A stretch of 38,395 nt of DNA. Source: an uncultured Saprospiraceae bacterium. GTDB lineage: Bacteria; Bacteroidota; Bacteroidia; Chitinophagales; Saprospiraceae. The stretch lies in contig CALLMH010000036.1 in the NCBI GenBank assembly GCA_938007965.1, forward strand, positions 1 through 38,395. Direction: 5' to 3'. The number at the start of each line of letters is the position of its first letter. The stretch's first letter is position 1. Shown here piece after piece: positions 16,750 to 26,138 of this stretch. A program made the position numbers and the translations under genes. The notes below the pieces were generated by a model. The model did no database searches and was not told the DNA's origin. It was given only the letters and a program-made list of their open reading frames with translations.

Positions 16750-17979
16750 TTAATGTCCTTCTTGAGGAATTCTTTGTTCCTCTAGCTTATTGCGCATAAA
16801 AAATAGAATACCAAATAATACTATTAATATGGCTGGAAGTGTAGCGATATTATCTAGAGTATTTTGTCCAGCAGCAAGATCTACCGCTGACCCAGATAAG
16901 CCCTCTGATATCGCTTTTGCTTTTTCTGAATCTAGCCATCCACCGATCACAGGAAGGGAAAAACTGGTAATCAACATACCGAATCCTCCTATTATTGACA
17001 TTCCCAGTGCTCCTGTCTCATCACAGTATTCTGACACAAAACCTATCATCGTAGGCCAGAAGTACATCACTCCACATGAGAATAATATAGCCCCTATATA
17101 TACGAGTGGACCATTTGCAATAGATAAGACACCTAATGCCAGAGTAGCAATAATCGCTGAAAAGAATAATACTCCAATAGGGTTAAACTTATTGATAACA
17201 GGCCCAGCAAAGTATCTGCCCACAGCCATCAAACCTGTAACTAATGCGAGTATAATTAGTGGTGGTGCTCCAGCATTCTCTAATAATGGTTGGATAAACT
17301 GCCCTGTGCCTAATTCAGTAGTTGCCGTCAGCCCCATACAGATCAACATAAATAAGAATAGAGGCTTGAACATAGAGGTGACATTTTCTCCTATGTCAGA
17401 GGCAATATTTTCTGCTTTTGGAAAATTCTGGCCAAACATCAATACACCATATAGTATAGTAGGTACGAACATGACCGCTATCTGCGCCTGCCATCCGAGA
17501 CCCATGCCGGTCATCGCCTGAGATATCAATGCACCAATGACGATCCCCCCTGGAAACCAAACATGAAACTTATTGAGCATCGTAGTCCTATTATTAGTAT
17601 ACATGTCAGCTATTAGTGGATTACATGCAGCTTCTACCGCTCCATTTGCTATACCTATTAAGAAGGTAGATATAAGGAAGGGCGTAAAACTTGAAGACAC
17701 AATCGTAAGAATCAGCCCTATAAAGTGAGCACCAAATGCAACCCACATCAGTGGTTTCGGACCCACCTTAGGATATATCAGTCCTCCTACGATCATAGAT
17801 AGTGGAAATCCTAGAAATGCCATCTGTGCCATTATGCCCAATTGTCTGTTCGAAAACTGGAAGGTTTCTCCCAATTCGCCCATTATACCGGCTCTTATAC
17901 CGAATGTCATCGCCGTAACCGTCAATGCCACACAACTCGCCAAGAATAACTTAGACTTATTAATACTCGTATCGTTCAT
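16750..17979 (-). CDS. MFS transporter
   Basis: The 409-residue protein has twelve predicted membrane helices in two halves with a cytoplasmic loop near residues 195-210, typical of the major facilitator superfamily. The region 'ANGAVEAACNPLIADMYTNNRTTMLNKFHVWFPGG', split over the helix 4-5 loop, resembles the FucP/sugar-porter-like group ('EA..NPL.AD', 'LN..H..F..G'). A sugar or sugar-derived substrate is therefore plausible but unproven. It is expressed alone, with a strong terminator after it and a long spacer before it. Confidence 0.88.
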   Translation of the reverse strand: MNDTSINKSKLFLASCVALTVTAMTFGIRAGIMGELGETFQFSNRQLGIMAQMAFLGFPLSMIVGGLIYPKVGPKPLMWVAFGAHFIGLILTIVSSSFTPFLISTFLIGIANGAVEAACNPLIADMYTNNRTTMLNKFHVWFPGGIVIGALISQAMTGMGLGWQAQIAVMFVPTILYGVLMFGQNFPKAENIASDIGENVTSMFKPLFLFMLICMGLTATTELGTGQFIQPLLENAGAPPLIILALVTGLMAVGRYFAGPVINKFNPIGVLFFSAIIATLALGVLSIANGPLVYIGAILFSCGVMYFWPTMIGFVSEYCDETGALGMSIIGGFGMLITSFSLPVIGGWLDSEKAKAISEGLSGSAVDLAAGQNTLDNIATLPAILIVLFGILFFMRNKLEEQRIPQEGH

Positions 17980-18500
17980 TAGTTAGTTTTAGTAGTTAGA
18001 ATATTTTTATTGCGTAATATACACATAGTGAAAATAATACAAAAAGAATCATTATCAATCATTTAATGAATTAATGTGATTTAATAATTAAAAACAAAAA
18101 GTAATGATAAGACTTATGGTTACTGTCAAAGCTCATTTTTCTTTTATAGTTACCAATAATTGCGATCGTAGGTAATGGGCTAGTTTTTTTACATCAATGC
18201 ATCATCAGAAAATTCCACGATACCGTTTTCGATGATTTCCACGGTTTATATACACAATCTAGGTTTTTCTAAATCACTCGAACCGCTTGATTTGCCAAAT
18301 CGCCTAATGAGGTTGACCTAGAAAATTAAAATTCGAAAACTACAAACAGAAATACGCTCATCGTACTGCGGTAGTGTTTGCATTTTTATTTATTCAATAT
18401 GTAAATAAAAAATATAATTTTAATTGATTTACAGAACTATACACTTATTTAATATGCGCAATATGTTTTTTTCTTATTTATTTCGCGATATCCGACCTCT
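17980..18500. other. gene-free AT-rich spacer
   Basis: No ORF with a credible start or product is visible on either strand. It should hold the promoter of the minus-strand MFS gene, though I cannot place one with confidence. Confidence 0.5.
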
Positions 18501-18530
18501 TTTGGCAAGGAATTAGCCTTAATAGTATTG
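18501..18530 (+). promoter_or_regulatory. candidate promoter of a small RNA
   Basis: TTTG at 18501-18504 and TAGTATTG at 18523-18530, 18 bases apart, approximate the Bacteroidota -33 (TTTG) and -7 (TAnnTTTG, one mismatch) elements. A start point near 18536 would produce a short transcript ending at the terminator beyond 18600. Confidence 0.35.
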
Positions 18531-18535
18531 TTCAG

Positions 18536-18609
18536 ATTATTAAGGAGAATATTTAAGCAATTTCGAATTAATAAGGCCGGTCAACTGGGGGGTTCGACCG
18601 GCTTTTTTT
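18536..18609 (+). ncRNA. candidate small RNA of about 70 nt
   Basis: No protein gene precedes the strong plus-strand terminator at 18576-18609, and a promoter-like pair lies about 75 bases upstream, so the segment could be an independent small RNA. Its 5' part is A-rich and unstructured ('TTAAGGAGAATATTTAAGC'); its 3' part is a GC-rich hairpin with a U-tail. I do not recognise an Rfam family. The exact ends are inferred. The alternative is a leader attenuator for the HD-domain gene starting at 18716. Confidence 0.4.
18576..18609 (+). terminator. strong rho-independent terminator
   Basis: GCCGGTC (18576-18582) pairs with GACCGGC (18596-18602) around a 13-nt loop and is followed directly by seven T residues. 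It is the most canonical terminator in the window, yet no plus-strand protein gene lies within several kilobases upstream. Confidence 0.85.
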
Positions 18610-18715
18610 ATGTCCTATAGTGGCTGGCTTGTATAGCAAATACAAGATTTGTGGGCAAACAGACACGAATCAACAAATAATCTTTAAACTTGCACTCAAC
18701 AATCAGAGCTTTATC

Positions 18716-19369
18716 ATGCAAGATCAAACCCTCATTTCTAATACTATAGAATTTGTAAAAAAAGAACTCCAAAGCGCCGAAGGAGGTCACGATTGGTTTC
18801 ATGTAGAACGCGTATATAAGAATGCATTGCTCATCGGACAATCTGAAGATGTGGACATGACAGTAGTATCTCTTGGGGCACTACTCCATGATATTGCTGA
18901 TTCCAAATTTCACGATGGGGACGAATCCATCGGCCCTAGAGTAGCCCGAAAATGGTTAGAAAGTCAATCTACGAACAAAGAAATCATAGATCATGTCATA
19001 GCGATCATCAAAAACATATCATATAAAGGTGGTAATAACACCCGAACCCTCTCAAGTATAGAACTCGATGTAGTACAAGATGCAGACCGATTAGATGCTA
19101 TAGGGGCCATAGGTATAGCCAGAACATTCAATTACGGAGGATTCAAAAATCATAAAATCTACGACCCCAGTGTGCCCGTGAATATGAATATGACAAAAGA
19201 AGAATACAAAAAATCATCCGCCCCTACACTCAATCACTTCTACGAAAAACTCCTACTACTAAAGGATCTAATGAATACAGCCTCAGGAAAGAAAATAGCA
19301 CAACAGAGACATGATTATATGCAAGGGTTTTTGGATCAGTTTTATAGAGAATGGAACGGGGAGGTCTGA
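18716..19369 (+). CDS. HD-domain phosphohydrolase (YedJ-like)
   Basis: The frame is open from an ATG at 18620, but conservation begins at the ATG at 18716, giving 217 residues; the 32 extra residues are not family-like. Metal-binding HD-superfamily residues are visible: His25 and His29 ('GHDWFHVERV'), the HD doublet His58-Asp59 ('ALLHDIADSKFHDGD') and a later Asp in 'DVVQDADRLDAIGAIGIAR'. This order and length match the YedJ group of metal-dependent phosphohydrolases, whose physiological substrate is uncertain. It converges on the second PaaE-like gene with a 39-base gap and no visible terminator. It is cytoplasmic. Confidence 0.85.
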   Translation: MQDQTLISNTIEFVKKELQSAEGGHDWFHVERVYKNALLIGQSEDVDMTVVSLGALLHDIADSKFHDGDESIGPRVARKWLESQSTNKEIIDHVIAIIKNISYKGGNNTRTLSSIELDVVQDADRLDAIGAIGIARTFNYGGFKNHKIYDPSVPVNMNMTKEEYKKSSAPTLNHFYEKLLLLKDLMNTASGKKIAQQRHDYMQGFLDQFYREWNGEV

Positions 19370-19408
19370 TGGCACAAGGATTAAACGGGTTATCATAAAA
19401 AGAATTAA

Positions 19409-20506
19409 TCAAACATCAAAATCTACCTCCACCTCCGTAGACGTAGGATGCGCTTGACACGAAAGAATATATCCATCTGCAATCTCATCGTCATCCAATG
19501 CAAAACACGCTTCCATCTCCACGGTGCCTTTCGTCAACTTCGCCATACACGTAGAGCATGCACCACTCGTACATGAGTATGGAGCTTCATGGCCAGCATC
19601 CAACATCGTATCTAATAAGGATTTATTCTTAGCGACAGTCAATTGGATTTCTTTTCCGCCTAATTTTGCTATCAATTTCGCACCATCAGCTGCTTGAGAT
19701 ACTCCTGAGTCTCCACCGTCCGTTGAAGTGAAGTATTCTTGGTGGATGTTAGATTTGTCAACACCATTTCCCATAAGCGTAGTCTGTACCGTCTCTATCA
19801 TAGCTCCAGGACCACAGATGTAGTACTCTGCATGTACTGATTTCGGAGGATTCTCCTGGACAAATCTTGCTACCTTGGCAGAGTCTATTCTACCCTTTTG
19901 TCCATTCCACGAAGTCTTCTTCTTTCCTAATATGCCCATGATGCCGCCACTCTTTTCGGTTTTAGGTTGGCTTAGCGTCATTTCTACCACTATTTGCCCC
20001 TCATATTGTTCTTTGAGGTAATCGATTTTGTCTTTGAATATGATGTTATCTTCATCTTTATTTCCATACAGAAGATATGCTGTGCTCTTAGGTTCTTGCT
20101 CTAGCATGGATTTTATCATAGACATTACTGGAGTGACTCCGCTACCCGCTGCAAAAAAATAATGATCACGCTGAGTATCCTGTAACGTAATCAATGTAAA
20201 TCTTCCATCCGGTCTCATTACTTCTAGCACATCTCCTTTTTTTACCTGTTTATTCAGGTATGTAGACATTTTTCCTCCTTCTACAATCTTAACAGATACA
20301 CCCAACTGATCTTCATGCGGTGCCGTATATATAGAATAAGCACGCCTTACCTCTTCGTCATCAATACTAGCTTTGATGGTCAGATATTGACCCGCTGTAA
20401 ATTCAAAATCAGCCTTCAAGTCTTCAGGAATATCAAATAATATACTTACACAATGATCTGTCTCCGCTATTACCTCTGCCACTTTTATTTTATGAAAATC
20501 TGCCAT
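19409..20506 (-). CDS. PaaE-like ferredoxin-NAD(P)H oxidoreductase, copy 2
   Basis: The 365-residue protein has the same three-part plan as the copy at 11964-13040: FAD site 'RRAYSIYTAP' (54-63), NAD(P) site 'AAGSGVTPVMSMI' (119-131), and a C-terminal [2Fe-2S] domain with Cys312, Cys317, Cys320 and Cys350. It has a Gly/Lys-rich insertion near residues 182-203 that copy 1 lacks. The two copies are clear paralogues but well diverged. No oxygenase gene is adjacent; the neighbours are a convergent HD hydrolase and a divergent FKBP gene. It probably supplies electrons to an oxygenase or desaturase encoded elsewhere, such as PaaABC or a fatty-acid desaturase. Confidence 0.87.
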   Translation of the reverse strand: MADFHKIKVAEVIAETDHCVSILFDIPEDLKADFEFTAGQYLTIKASIDDEEVRRAYSIYTAPHEDQLGVSVKIVEGGKMSTYLNKQVKKGDVLEVMRPDGRFTLITLQDTQRDHYFFAAGSGVTPVMSMIKSMLEQEPKSTAYLLYGNKDEDNIIFKDKIDYLKEQYEGQIVVEMTLSQPKTEKSGGIMGILGKKKTSWNGQKGRIDSAKVARFVQENPPKSVHAEYYICGPGAMIETVQTTLMGNGVDKSNIHQEYFTSTDGGDSGVSQAADGAKLIAKLGGKEIQLTVAKNKSLLDTMLDAGHEAPYSCTSGACSTCMAKLTKGTVEMEACFALDDDEIADGYILSCQAHPTSTEVEVDFDV

Positions 20507-20875
20507 TTCGTACTATTCGTTTTATTTATCTTTTTTCACTATTCAACATCTAACACATTACAAATGAAAAAAGATTAAAAATGTAAAACTATAATATTTC
20601 CACAGACCGCTCATTATGTCTTGCAGACGTTTTGATAAATGAATGCCTATATACATGGTCTATCTCATATGGTTTACTACTTTTGCTAACCAAAAATTTA
20701 CAAATTATATGAAACTCTGATGACTAACCTTTTGAGATCTGAGAGAATAATTATTTTGACAAAAAATCTAATCCTGATCAAAAAATAGTCAAAACTGTAA
20801 CCGGAGAGATCAGTGAAGCGCGCTAAAAGTAAACGCGCGTAATCTTATAATCTAACTGTCTTAAAAAACAAACGC
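20507..20875. other. divergent spacer, reductase 2 / FKBP gene
   Basis: It is AT-rich and without a credible ORF. A small GC hairpin (GCGCG at 20818-20822, CGCGC at 20834-20838) lies about 40 bases before the FKBP start. Promoters for both divergent genes must lie here but neither matches consensus well. Confidence 0.45.
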
Positions 20876-22069
20876 ATGAAAAACTATAAAGTACATAATC
20901 CTATAACCGTTAGTCTGTTAAAAAATATTTTTTGCCTAGCCATACTGATGGTTTTGATTACTTCTTGTTCTAGTGATTTTGATGGTATATCTCCACGAGA
21001 ATATGTAGAAGAAAATAATCTTTCTGCTGTAGAATTAGTAGAAGGTGCATATATCCAAATAGAAGAAGCCGGTGATGAGCGGAGAGCCATGCCTAATGAG
21101 GTTGTACTTTTGGATTACAGAGGGATCTTAGCCAATACGGGCGAAACGGTACTAGAGGGAGATGACTTTTTTGGCTTATTCGGCAATATGCTACCAGGTT
21201 GGCAGATAGGTCTAGCCGAAATAGGTGTTGGCGGAAGATGTACATTGATACTTCCTCCATCGCTAGCGTTCGGTGAAGAAGATATAAATAATATTCCCGC
21301 AAAATCAACGATGGTTTTCGAATTAACGTTGAAGGATATCATAAATACAACCACAGTTGATGGATATATCGAAAGAAATAATCTAAATACTACCGAACTA
21401 GATAGAGGAGTACATATCGTCATTCTAGAAGAAGGAAGCGATAAAAAACCTAATACGAATACGGAAGTAAAGGTAAAGTACACGGGTAAATTGACCAATG
21501 AACTTATTTTTGATCGTCAAGACGAAGCAGTATTCAATCTCAGCAACTTGATAGAAGGATGGAAGATAGGACTTCCAGAAATAGGTGAAGGAGGAAAATG
21601 TATCCTCATAATACCTTCAGAAGCTGGCTACGGAAGTGAAGGAGCAGGAAATGGTGTAGTGCCACCAAACTCGCCATTGGTATTTGAGATTGAATTATTG
21701 GAAGTGGGTTCTGCAGCGGACAAATTTGTTGAAGAAAAGGGTCTCATTACCCAAGTATTGGACAAAGGCGTACATATCATAGTACATGATGCTGGTGATA
21801 TAAATAATAAGCCAGATCTAAGTAGTTCCATTTCTGTTAATTACGAAGGTCGTCTGACCAGTGAACTCATTTTCGATTCTGGAACTAATGTGAATTTCGA
21901 CCTTGGAGGTTTGATAGAGGGATGGCAAATCGGCTTGCAAGAAATCGGACAAGGAGGATCATGTACACTCATCATACCTTCATCAGTAGGATACGGAAAT
22001 CAACCAAATGGAACTATCCCCGCAAATTCTGTCCTGATATTTGATATCGAACTATTGTCTGTAAATTAA
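20876..22069 (+). CDS. lipoprotein with three tandem FKBP-type PPIase domains
   Basis: The 397-residue protein has a lipoprotein signal with Cys31 in 'VLITSC'. Three FKBP repeats follow at about residues 50-155, 165-275 and 290-397, each with a preceding 'Y/FVEEN..L' helix and 'GVHIIV..AG' strand. Domains 2 and 3 keep FKBP active-site features: Phe-Asp in 'LIFDR'/'LIFDS', Trp in 'EGWKIGL'/'EGWQIGL', Tyr in 'AGYGS'/'VGYGN'. Domain 1 lacks the Phe-Asp pair and has Phe in place of the Tyr ('LAFGE'), so it is probably not catalytic. FKBPs isomerise prolyl bonds and act as chaperones; this one would act in the periplasm. A single-domain paralogue follows 39 bases downstream. Confidence 0.88.
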   Translation: MKNYKVHNPITVSLLKNIFCLAILMVLITSCSSDFDGISPREYVEENNLSAVELVEGAYIQIEEAGDERRAMPNEVVLLDYRGILANTGETVLEGDDFFGLFGNMLPGWQIGLAEIGVGGRCTLILPPSLAFGEEDINNIPAKSTMVFELTLKDIINTTTVDGYIERNNLNTTELDRGVHIVILEEGSDKKPNTNTEVKVKYTGKLTNELIFDRQDEAVFNLSNLIEGWKIGLPEIGEGGKCILIIPSEAGYGSEGAGNGVVPPNSPLVFEIELLEVGSAADKFVEEKGLITQVLDKGVHIIVHDAGDINNKPDLSSSISVNYEGRLTSELIFDSGTNVNFDLGGLIEGWQIGLQEIGQGGSCTLIIPSSVGYGNQPNGTIPANSVLIFDIELLSVN

Positions 22070-22108
22070 TACTATAACCACTAGTCTTAAAATAAAAATT
22101 AATAACTT

Positions 22109-22534
22109 ATGAAACACTTTTTTCTCCTTCTTACACTAACTACCATAATAGCTTCTTGCGGTAAAGATCCAGGACTCTCTGTCGATGAATATATAATGAC
22201 CAATGGTCTTACCACTACTGAACTTTCCGATGGAGTACACATAATCATAGAAAACGCTGGTACTGGATTCAAGCCGACTTCCACTAGCACTGTAGTGGTC
22301 AATTATAAAGGAACACTAACTGATGGGAGTGAATTTGATTCCAATAATAACATATCACTATCACTAAATAATGTAATAAGAGGATGGCAAGTCGGCCTAC
22401 AGGAAATAGGTGTTGGAGGATCATGCACTCTTATTATTCCTGCCTCAGCTGGATATGGAAGTCAGTCCCGAGATGGTATTCCTAGTAATTCAGTATTGGT
22501 ATTTGACATAGATTTGCTGGATATTATCCTTTAA
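22109..22534 (+). CDS. single-domain FKBP-type PPIase lipoprotein
   Basis: The 141-residue protein has a lipoprotein signal with Cys17 ('TIIASC') followed by one FKBP domain (about 30-141). It keeps Phe-Asp ('SEFDSN'), Trp ('RGWQVGL'), Tyr ('AGYGS') and the closing 'LVFDIDLLDI'. It is most like repeats 2 and 3 of the preceding triple-FKBP lipoprotein, including the 'LTTTEL..GVHIIIENAG' lead-in, so the two genes share a recent common unit. The 39-base gap suggests one operon. Confidence 0.9.
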   Translation: MKHFFLLLTLTTIIASCGKDPGLSVDEYIMTNGLTTTELSDGVHIIIENAGTGFKPTSTSTVVVNYKGTLTDGSEFDSNNNISLSLNNVIRGWQVGLQEIGVGGSCTLIIPASAGYGSQSRDGIPSNSVLVFDIDLLDIIL

Positions 22535-22777
22535 TATTTTCTTAAATCATATTTTTCTGCCCCCATTTTTGAGATTTTATGGTTTCTACTCTTGATAAAG
22601 CGTTTAATAATTCTTATTTTTCGGGTTGATTTTGCACTATTTGCGACAATCATTTGTTTTGCAAATATGAAACCTATAATCAGAAAACGAATATCAGCTT
22701 AACGGGTACAACAATACTGTTGGAATATCAAGTATACATTACTGATAACACCACTGGAAAGTGGAAGAAATAATTAT

Positions 22778-25700
22778 ATGGCAAATAAGAGTAATTATGA
22801 TTTACTGCTCACTAAGTTAGACCAGTTTATCCGAAAGTACTACATCAATAAGCTAATAAGAGGCAGTCTCTACACACTTGGACTGGTCTTGGCTTTGTTC
22901 CTTCTTTTCAATATTTTGGAATACAACTTTTATTTTAGTACCAGCATCAGGAAAGTGCTCTTTGGGTCTTTTCTCATTACGTCCATAGGTGCATTAGCAT
23001 ATTGGGTATTGACGCCACTTACCAAGTATTTTAGTCTGGGAAAATCAATATCTCACGAACAAGCAGCCAATATCATAGGAGACCACTTCGAAGGAGTAGA
23101 AGACAAACTGCTCAATGTACTCCAACTAAAAAAACAAGCAGAAAGTGCATCAAATCAAGCACTAGTAGAAGCGAGTATAGATCAAAAAACACAAGCTATA
23201 ACGCCTGTACCATTCAAATCGGCTATCGATCTTTCTAAAAATAAAAAATACCTGAAATATGCATTGCCACCGATGTTACTCTTTCTGACCATCGTATTTG
23301 CCGCACCAAGCATTATCAAAGATGGTACACACAGACTGATAAACAATAGTGAAGAATTCGAGCGTGCTGCACCGTTTAAGTTTGTTATCGCTGAGACGAA
23401 TCCGTCAGTTATTCAGTATGATGACTATAAAGTAGACATAAAAATAGAAGGTGAGGTGTTGCCTAACGAAGCATTTATCGAAATCGACAATTTCCAATAC
23501 CGACTACAAAAAGAAGACTCGGATACCTATAGTTACATGATTAGAAATGTACAAAAGGATGTACCATTCAGAGTGTTTTCTGGAAAGGTATCTTCTGAAG
23601 AGAATATACTGACCGTACTGGCTAAACCCAATCTCGCCAACTTTAATGTAAGTCTCGACTACCCAGGATATACAGGCAGAAAGGATGAGGTTATCAATAA
23701 TCTCGGTGACCTAGTCATGCCTGAAGGAACCAAGGTAAAGTGGAACTTCAACACACTAAACACAGAGGATGTAGCACTTCAATTCACTTCAGCGAAGGAT
23801 AGAGTTGCAGCCGAGAGGAAAGGAAATGACGAGTATTCATACACTAAACGGATAAGGAATAATGATTTCTACAAAGTCTTCATATCGAATGAAAATGTGC
23901 CACAAGGGGATTCAGTGAGCTATTCTCTCAATGTAATCAAAGACCAATACCCAACTATATCAGTTGAGAAATTTGTAGATAGTACAGAAAATAAGTTATT
24001 GTTTTTCGTAGGAAGAGCAAGTGATGATTACGGGCTGAACACTGTAACCTTCAACTATAATATCACCAAAGCTAATGGAGCTCAAAAGCCACTACAAATC
24101 ATAAAACTGGCAGATCCAAAATCAAGAGAAGCATCATTCAAACATACTTTTGACCTTAATGATCTAGAGCTAGAAGCTGGCGAAAATGTAACATTCTACT
24201 TCGAGACGAAAGATAATGATGCTGTAAATGGCAGTAAATCCGCTAAGACTAGTGTGATGAGCTTCGAAAAACCAAGTATCGAAGATCTCAAAAAGATAGA
24301 AGATATCAACGAAGAAGCCATAAAAGAAAATCTCAAGGAATCCCTGAAAAACATGGAAAAAATCCGAGAGAATTACAAAAAAATGAGGGAAAAACTCCTG
24401 CAAGAAAAAGAACTAGACTGGCAGGATAAGAAGGATATGGAGAAGCTACTCGAAGAGCAAAAGAAAATGCAAGAGAAGCTAGAAGAAGCGAAGAAAAAGT
24501 TCGACGAGAACATGAAGAATCAAGAGGAGATGGATAACCAAAAAGAGGAGATCCAAGAGAAACAAGAAAAACTCCAAGAACTCTTCGAAGAAGCTGTAGA
24601 TCCACAGAAGCAAGACCTAATGGAGAAAATCCAAGAACTCATGCAGGAGCTAGAGAAAGAAAGCGCTCTAGAAATGATGGAGCAAATGGAGCAAGAAAAT
24701 CAATCTTCTGAAAAAGAAATGGAAAGACTTCTAGAACTTTATAAATCTCTCGAAATAGAAAAAGAAGCTAAAGAAGCAATAGAAGAACTAGAAAAACTCG
24801 CCGAAGAGCAAGAAAAACTCGCTGAAGAAACTGAGGATAAGAAAAAACCGGAAGATCAACTCAAAAAAGAGCAAGAAAAGCTCAACGAAAAAATGGAGGA
24901 GATCAAAGAAAAAATAGAAGAGCTCGAAAAAAAGAATGAAGAACTAGAAACTCCAAAAAACCTCGGTGATGATAACGAAGAACAGATGGAGGATATCCAA
25001 GAAGAACAACAGGATGCCGGAAAAAAAATGGATCAAAAGGATAGCGATGGAGCTTCTAAATCACAAAAGAGTGCCGCCAAGAAAATGAAAGAAATGGCAG
25101 GAAGTTTGCAATCCAATATGCAAGGTGGAGAAGAAGAACAACAATCTGAAGATATAAAGATGATCCGACAATTGTTAGAAAACCTCGTCATGATATCTTT
25201 CGATCAAGAAGCACTAGTAGATGATTTCGCAAAGACGAGAACAGTCACACCTCGTTATGTAGAATTGGTCCAAGGACAGTTCAAGCTACAAGATGACTTC
25301 AAAGTAGTAGAAGATAGTCTTACTGCACTAGCCAATCGGAACGATAAGATCCAAGGTTATGTTCTAGATAAAGTAAGTGAGATAAAACTTAATGTAAAGG
25401 AAAGTCTCAAAGAACTGGAAGCAAGAAAAACTGGCCAAGCAGCAGATAATCAAAGAAGATCAATGAAAAATGTCAATGATCTGGCATTGATGCTGGCAGA
25501 GTCTATGGAAGAAATGCAGAAGGAACAAGGAGCAAGTATGCCGGGATCCCAAATGTGTAACAAACCAGGAGGAAAAGGTCAGGGCAAATCCGGCAAAGTA
25601 CCCAAAGACAAGATGTCTGAAGGTAGTAAAGGCATGGAAGACGCTCTAAAAGGTATGCAAAAAAAACAAGGTCAAGGAAAGAAACCATCATCCAAAGACT

Positions 25701-26113
25701 TTGCAGAAGCTGCCGCTAGACAAGCAGCTATGAGAAAAGCACTCCAAGATGCTCAGAAAGATGCCAAAGAACAAGGTAAAGGAAGTAAAGAAATAGAGGA
25801 AATAATAAATGAAATGAATAAAATCGAGACGGATTTAGTGAATAAACGTCTCGATGGTGAAATGCTGAAACGTCAGCAAGATATCACAAGCAGATTGTTA
25901 GAAGCTGAAAAAGCGGAAAGACAACGAGAATTTGATAATAAACGTAAAGCAGAGACTGCATCGGAAAAGAAAAGAGAGCTGCCGCCATCCCTTCAGGAGT
26001 ATATCAAGAAGAGAGAGGCTGAGCTAGAAATGTACAAAACCGTATCGCCTGCACTTAAACCTTATTACAAACAACTCGTAGACGAATACTATAAGGCCCT
26101 GAAGGTACAATAA
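22778..26113 (+). CDS. DUF4175-family membrane protein with long coiled coil
   Basis: The 1111-residue protein has an N-terminal membrane region with helices near 28-48, 60-80 and 158-176, a beta-rich extracytoplasmic region to about residue 500, and a very charged Lys/Glu/Gln helical region from about 505 to 790 that should form coiled coils. The end is also helical, with a Gly/Lys-rich low-complexity patch near 920-990. This is the architecture of the large DUF4175 proteins of Bacteroidota, whose function is unknown; they probably span the inner membrane. It is followed after 25 bases by an RsbW-like ATPase. Confidence 0.82.
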   Translation: MANKSNYDLLLTKLDQFIRKYYINKLIRGSLYTLGLVLALFLLFNILEYNFYFSTSIRKVLFGSFLITSIGALAYWVLTPLTKYFSLGKSISHEQAANIIGDHFEGVEDKLLNVLQLKKQAESASNQALVEASIDQKTQAITPVPFKSAIDLSKNKKYLKYALPPMLLFLTIVFAAPSIIKDGTHRLINNSEEFERAAPFKFVIAETNPSVIQYDDYKVDIKIEGEVLPNEAFIEIDNFQYRLQKEDSDTYSYMIRNVQKDVPFRVFSGKVSSEENILTVLAKPNLANFNVSLDYPGYTGRKDEVINNLGDLVMPEGTKVKWNFNTLNTEDVALQFTSAKDRVAAERKGNDEYSYTKRIRNNDFYKVFISNENVPQGDSVSYSLNVIKDQYPTISVEKFVDSTENKLLFFVGRASDDYGLNTVTFNYNITKANGAQKPLQIIKLADPKSREASFKHTFDLNDLELEAGENVTFYFETKDNDAVNGSKSAKTSVMSFEKPSIEDLKKIEDINEEAIKENLKESLKNMEKIRENYKKMREKLLQEKELDWQDKKDMEKLLEEQKKMQEKLEEAKKKFDENMKNQEEMDNQKEEIQEKQEKLQELFEEAVDPQKQDLMEKIQELMQELEKESALEMMEQMEQENQSSEKEMERLLELYKSLEIEKEAKEAIEELEKLAEEQEKLAEETEDKKKPEDQLKKEQEKLNEKMEEIKEKIEELEKKNEELETPKNLGDDNEEQMEDIQEEQQDAGKKMDQKDSDGASKSQKSAAKKMKEMAGSLQSNMQGGEEEQQSEDIKMIRQLLENLVMISFDQEALVDDFAKTRTVTPRYVELVQGQFKLQDDFKVVEDSLTALANRNDKIQGYVLDKVSEIKLNVKESLKELEARKTGQAADNQRRSMKNVNDLALMLAESMEEMQKEQGASMPGSQMCNKPGGKGQGKSGKVPKDKMSEGSKGMEDALKGMQKKQGQGKKPSSKDFAEAAARQAAMRKALQDAQKDAKEQGKGSKEIEEIINEMNKIETDLVNKRLDGEMLKRQQDITSRLLEAEKAERQREFDNKRKAETASEKKRELPPSLQEYIKKREAELEMYKTVSPALKPYYKQLVDEYYKALKVQ

Positions 26114-26138
26114 ATAGGATCGTTGTTTTTTTGCATTA

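Noticed and set aside
18585-18602. tRNA T-loop-like string GGTTCGACC
   Set aside because: No acceptor, D or anticodon arms can be drawn around it; it forms part of a terminator hairpin.
18620-18715. Upstream ATG for the HD-domain gene
   Set aside because: The first 32 residues are not family-like, and the ATG at 18716 gives a normal YedJ-type N-terminus.
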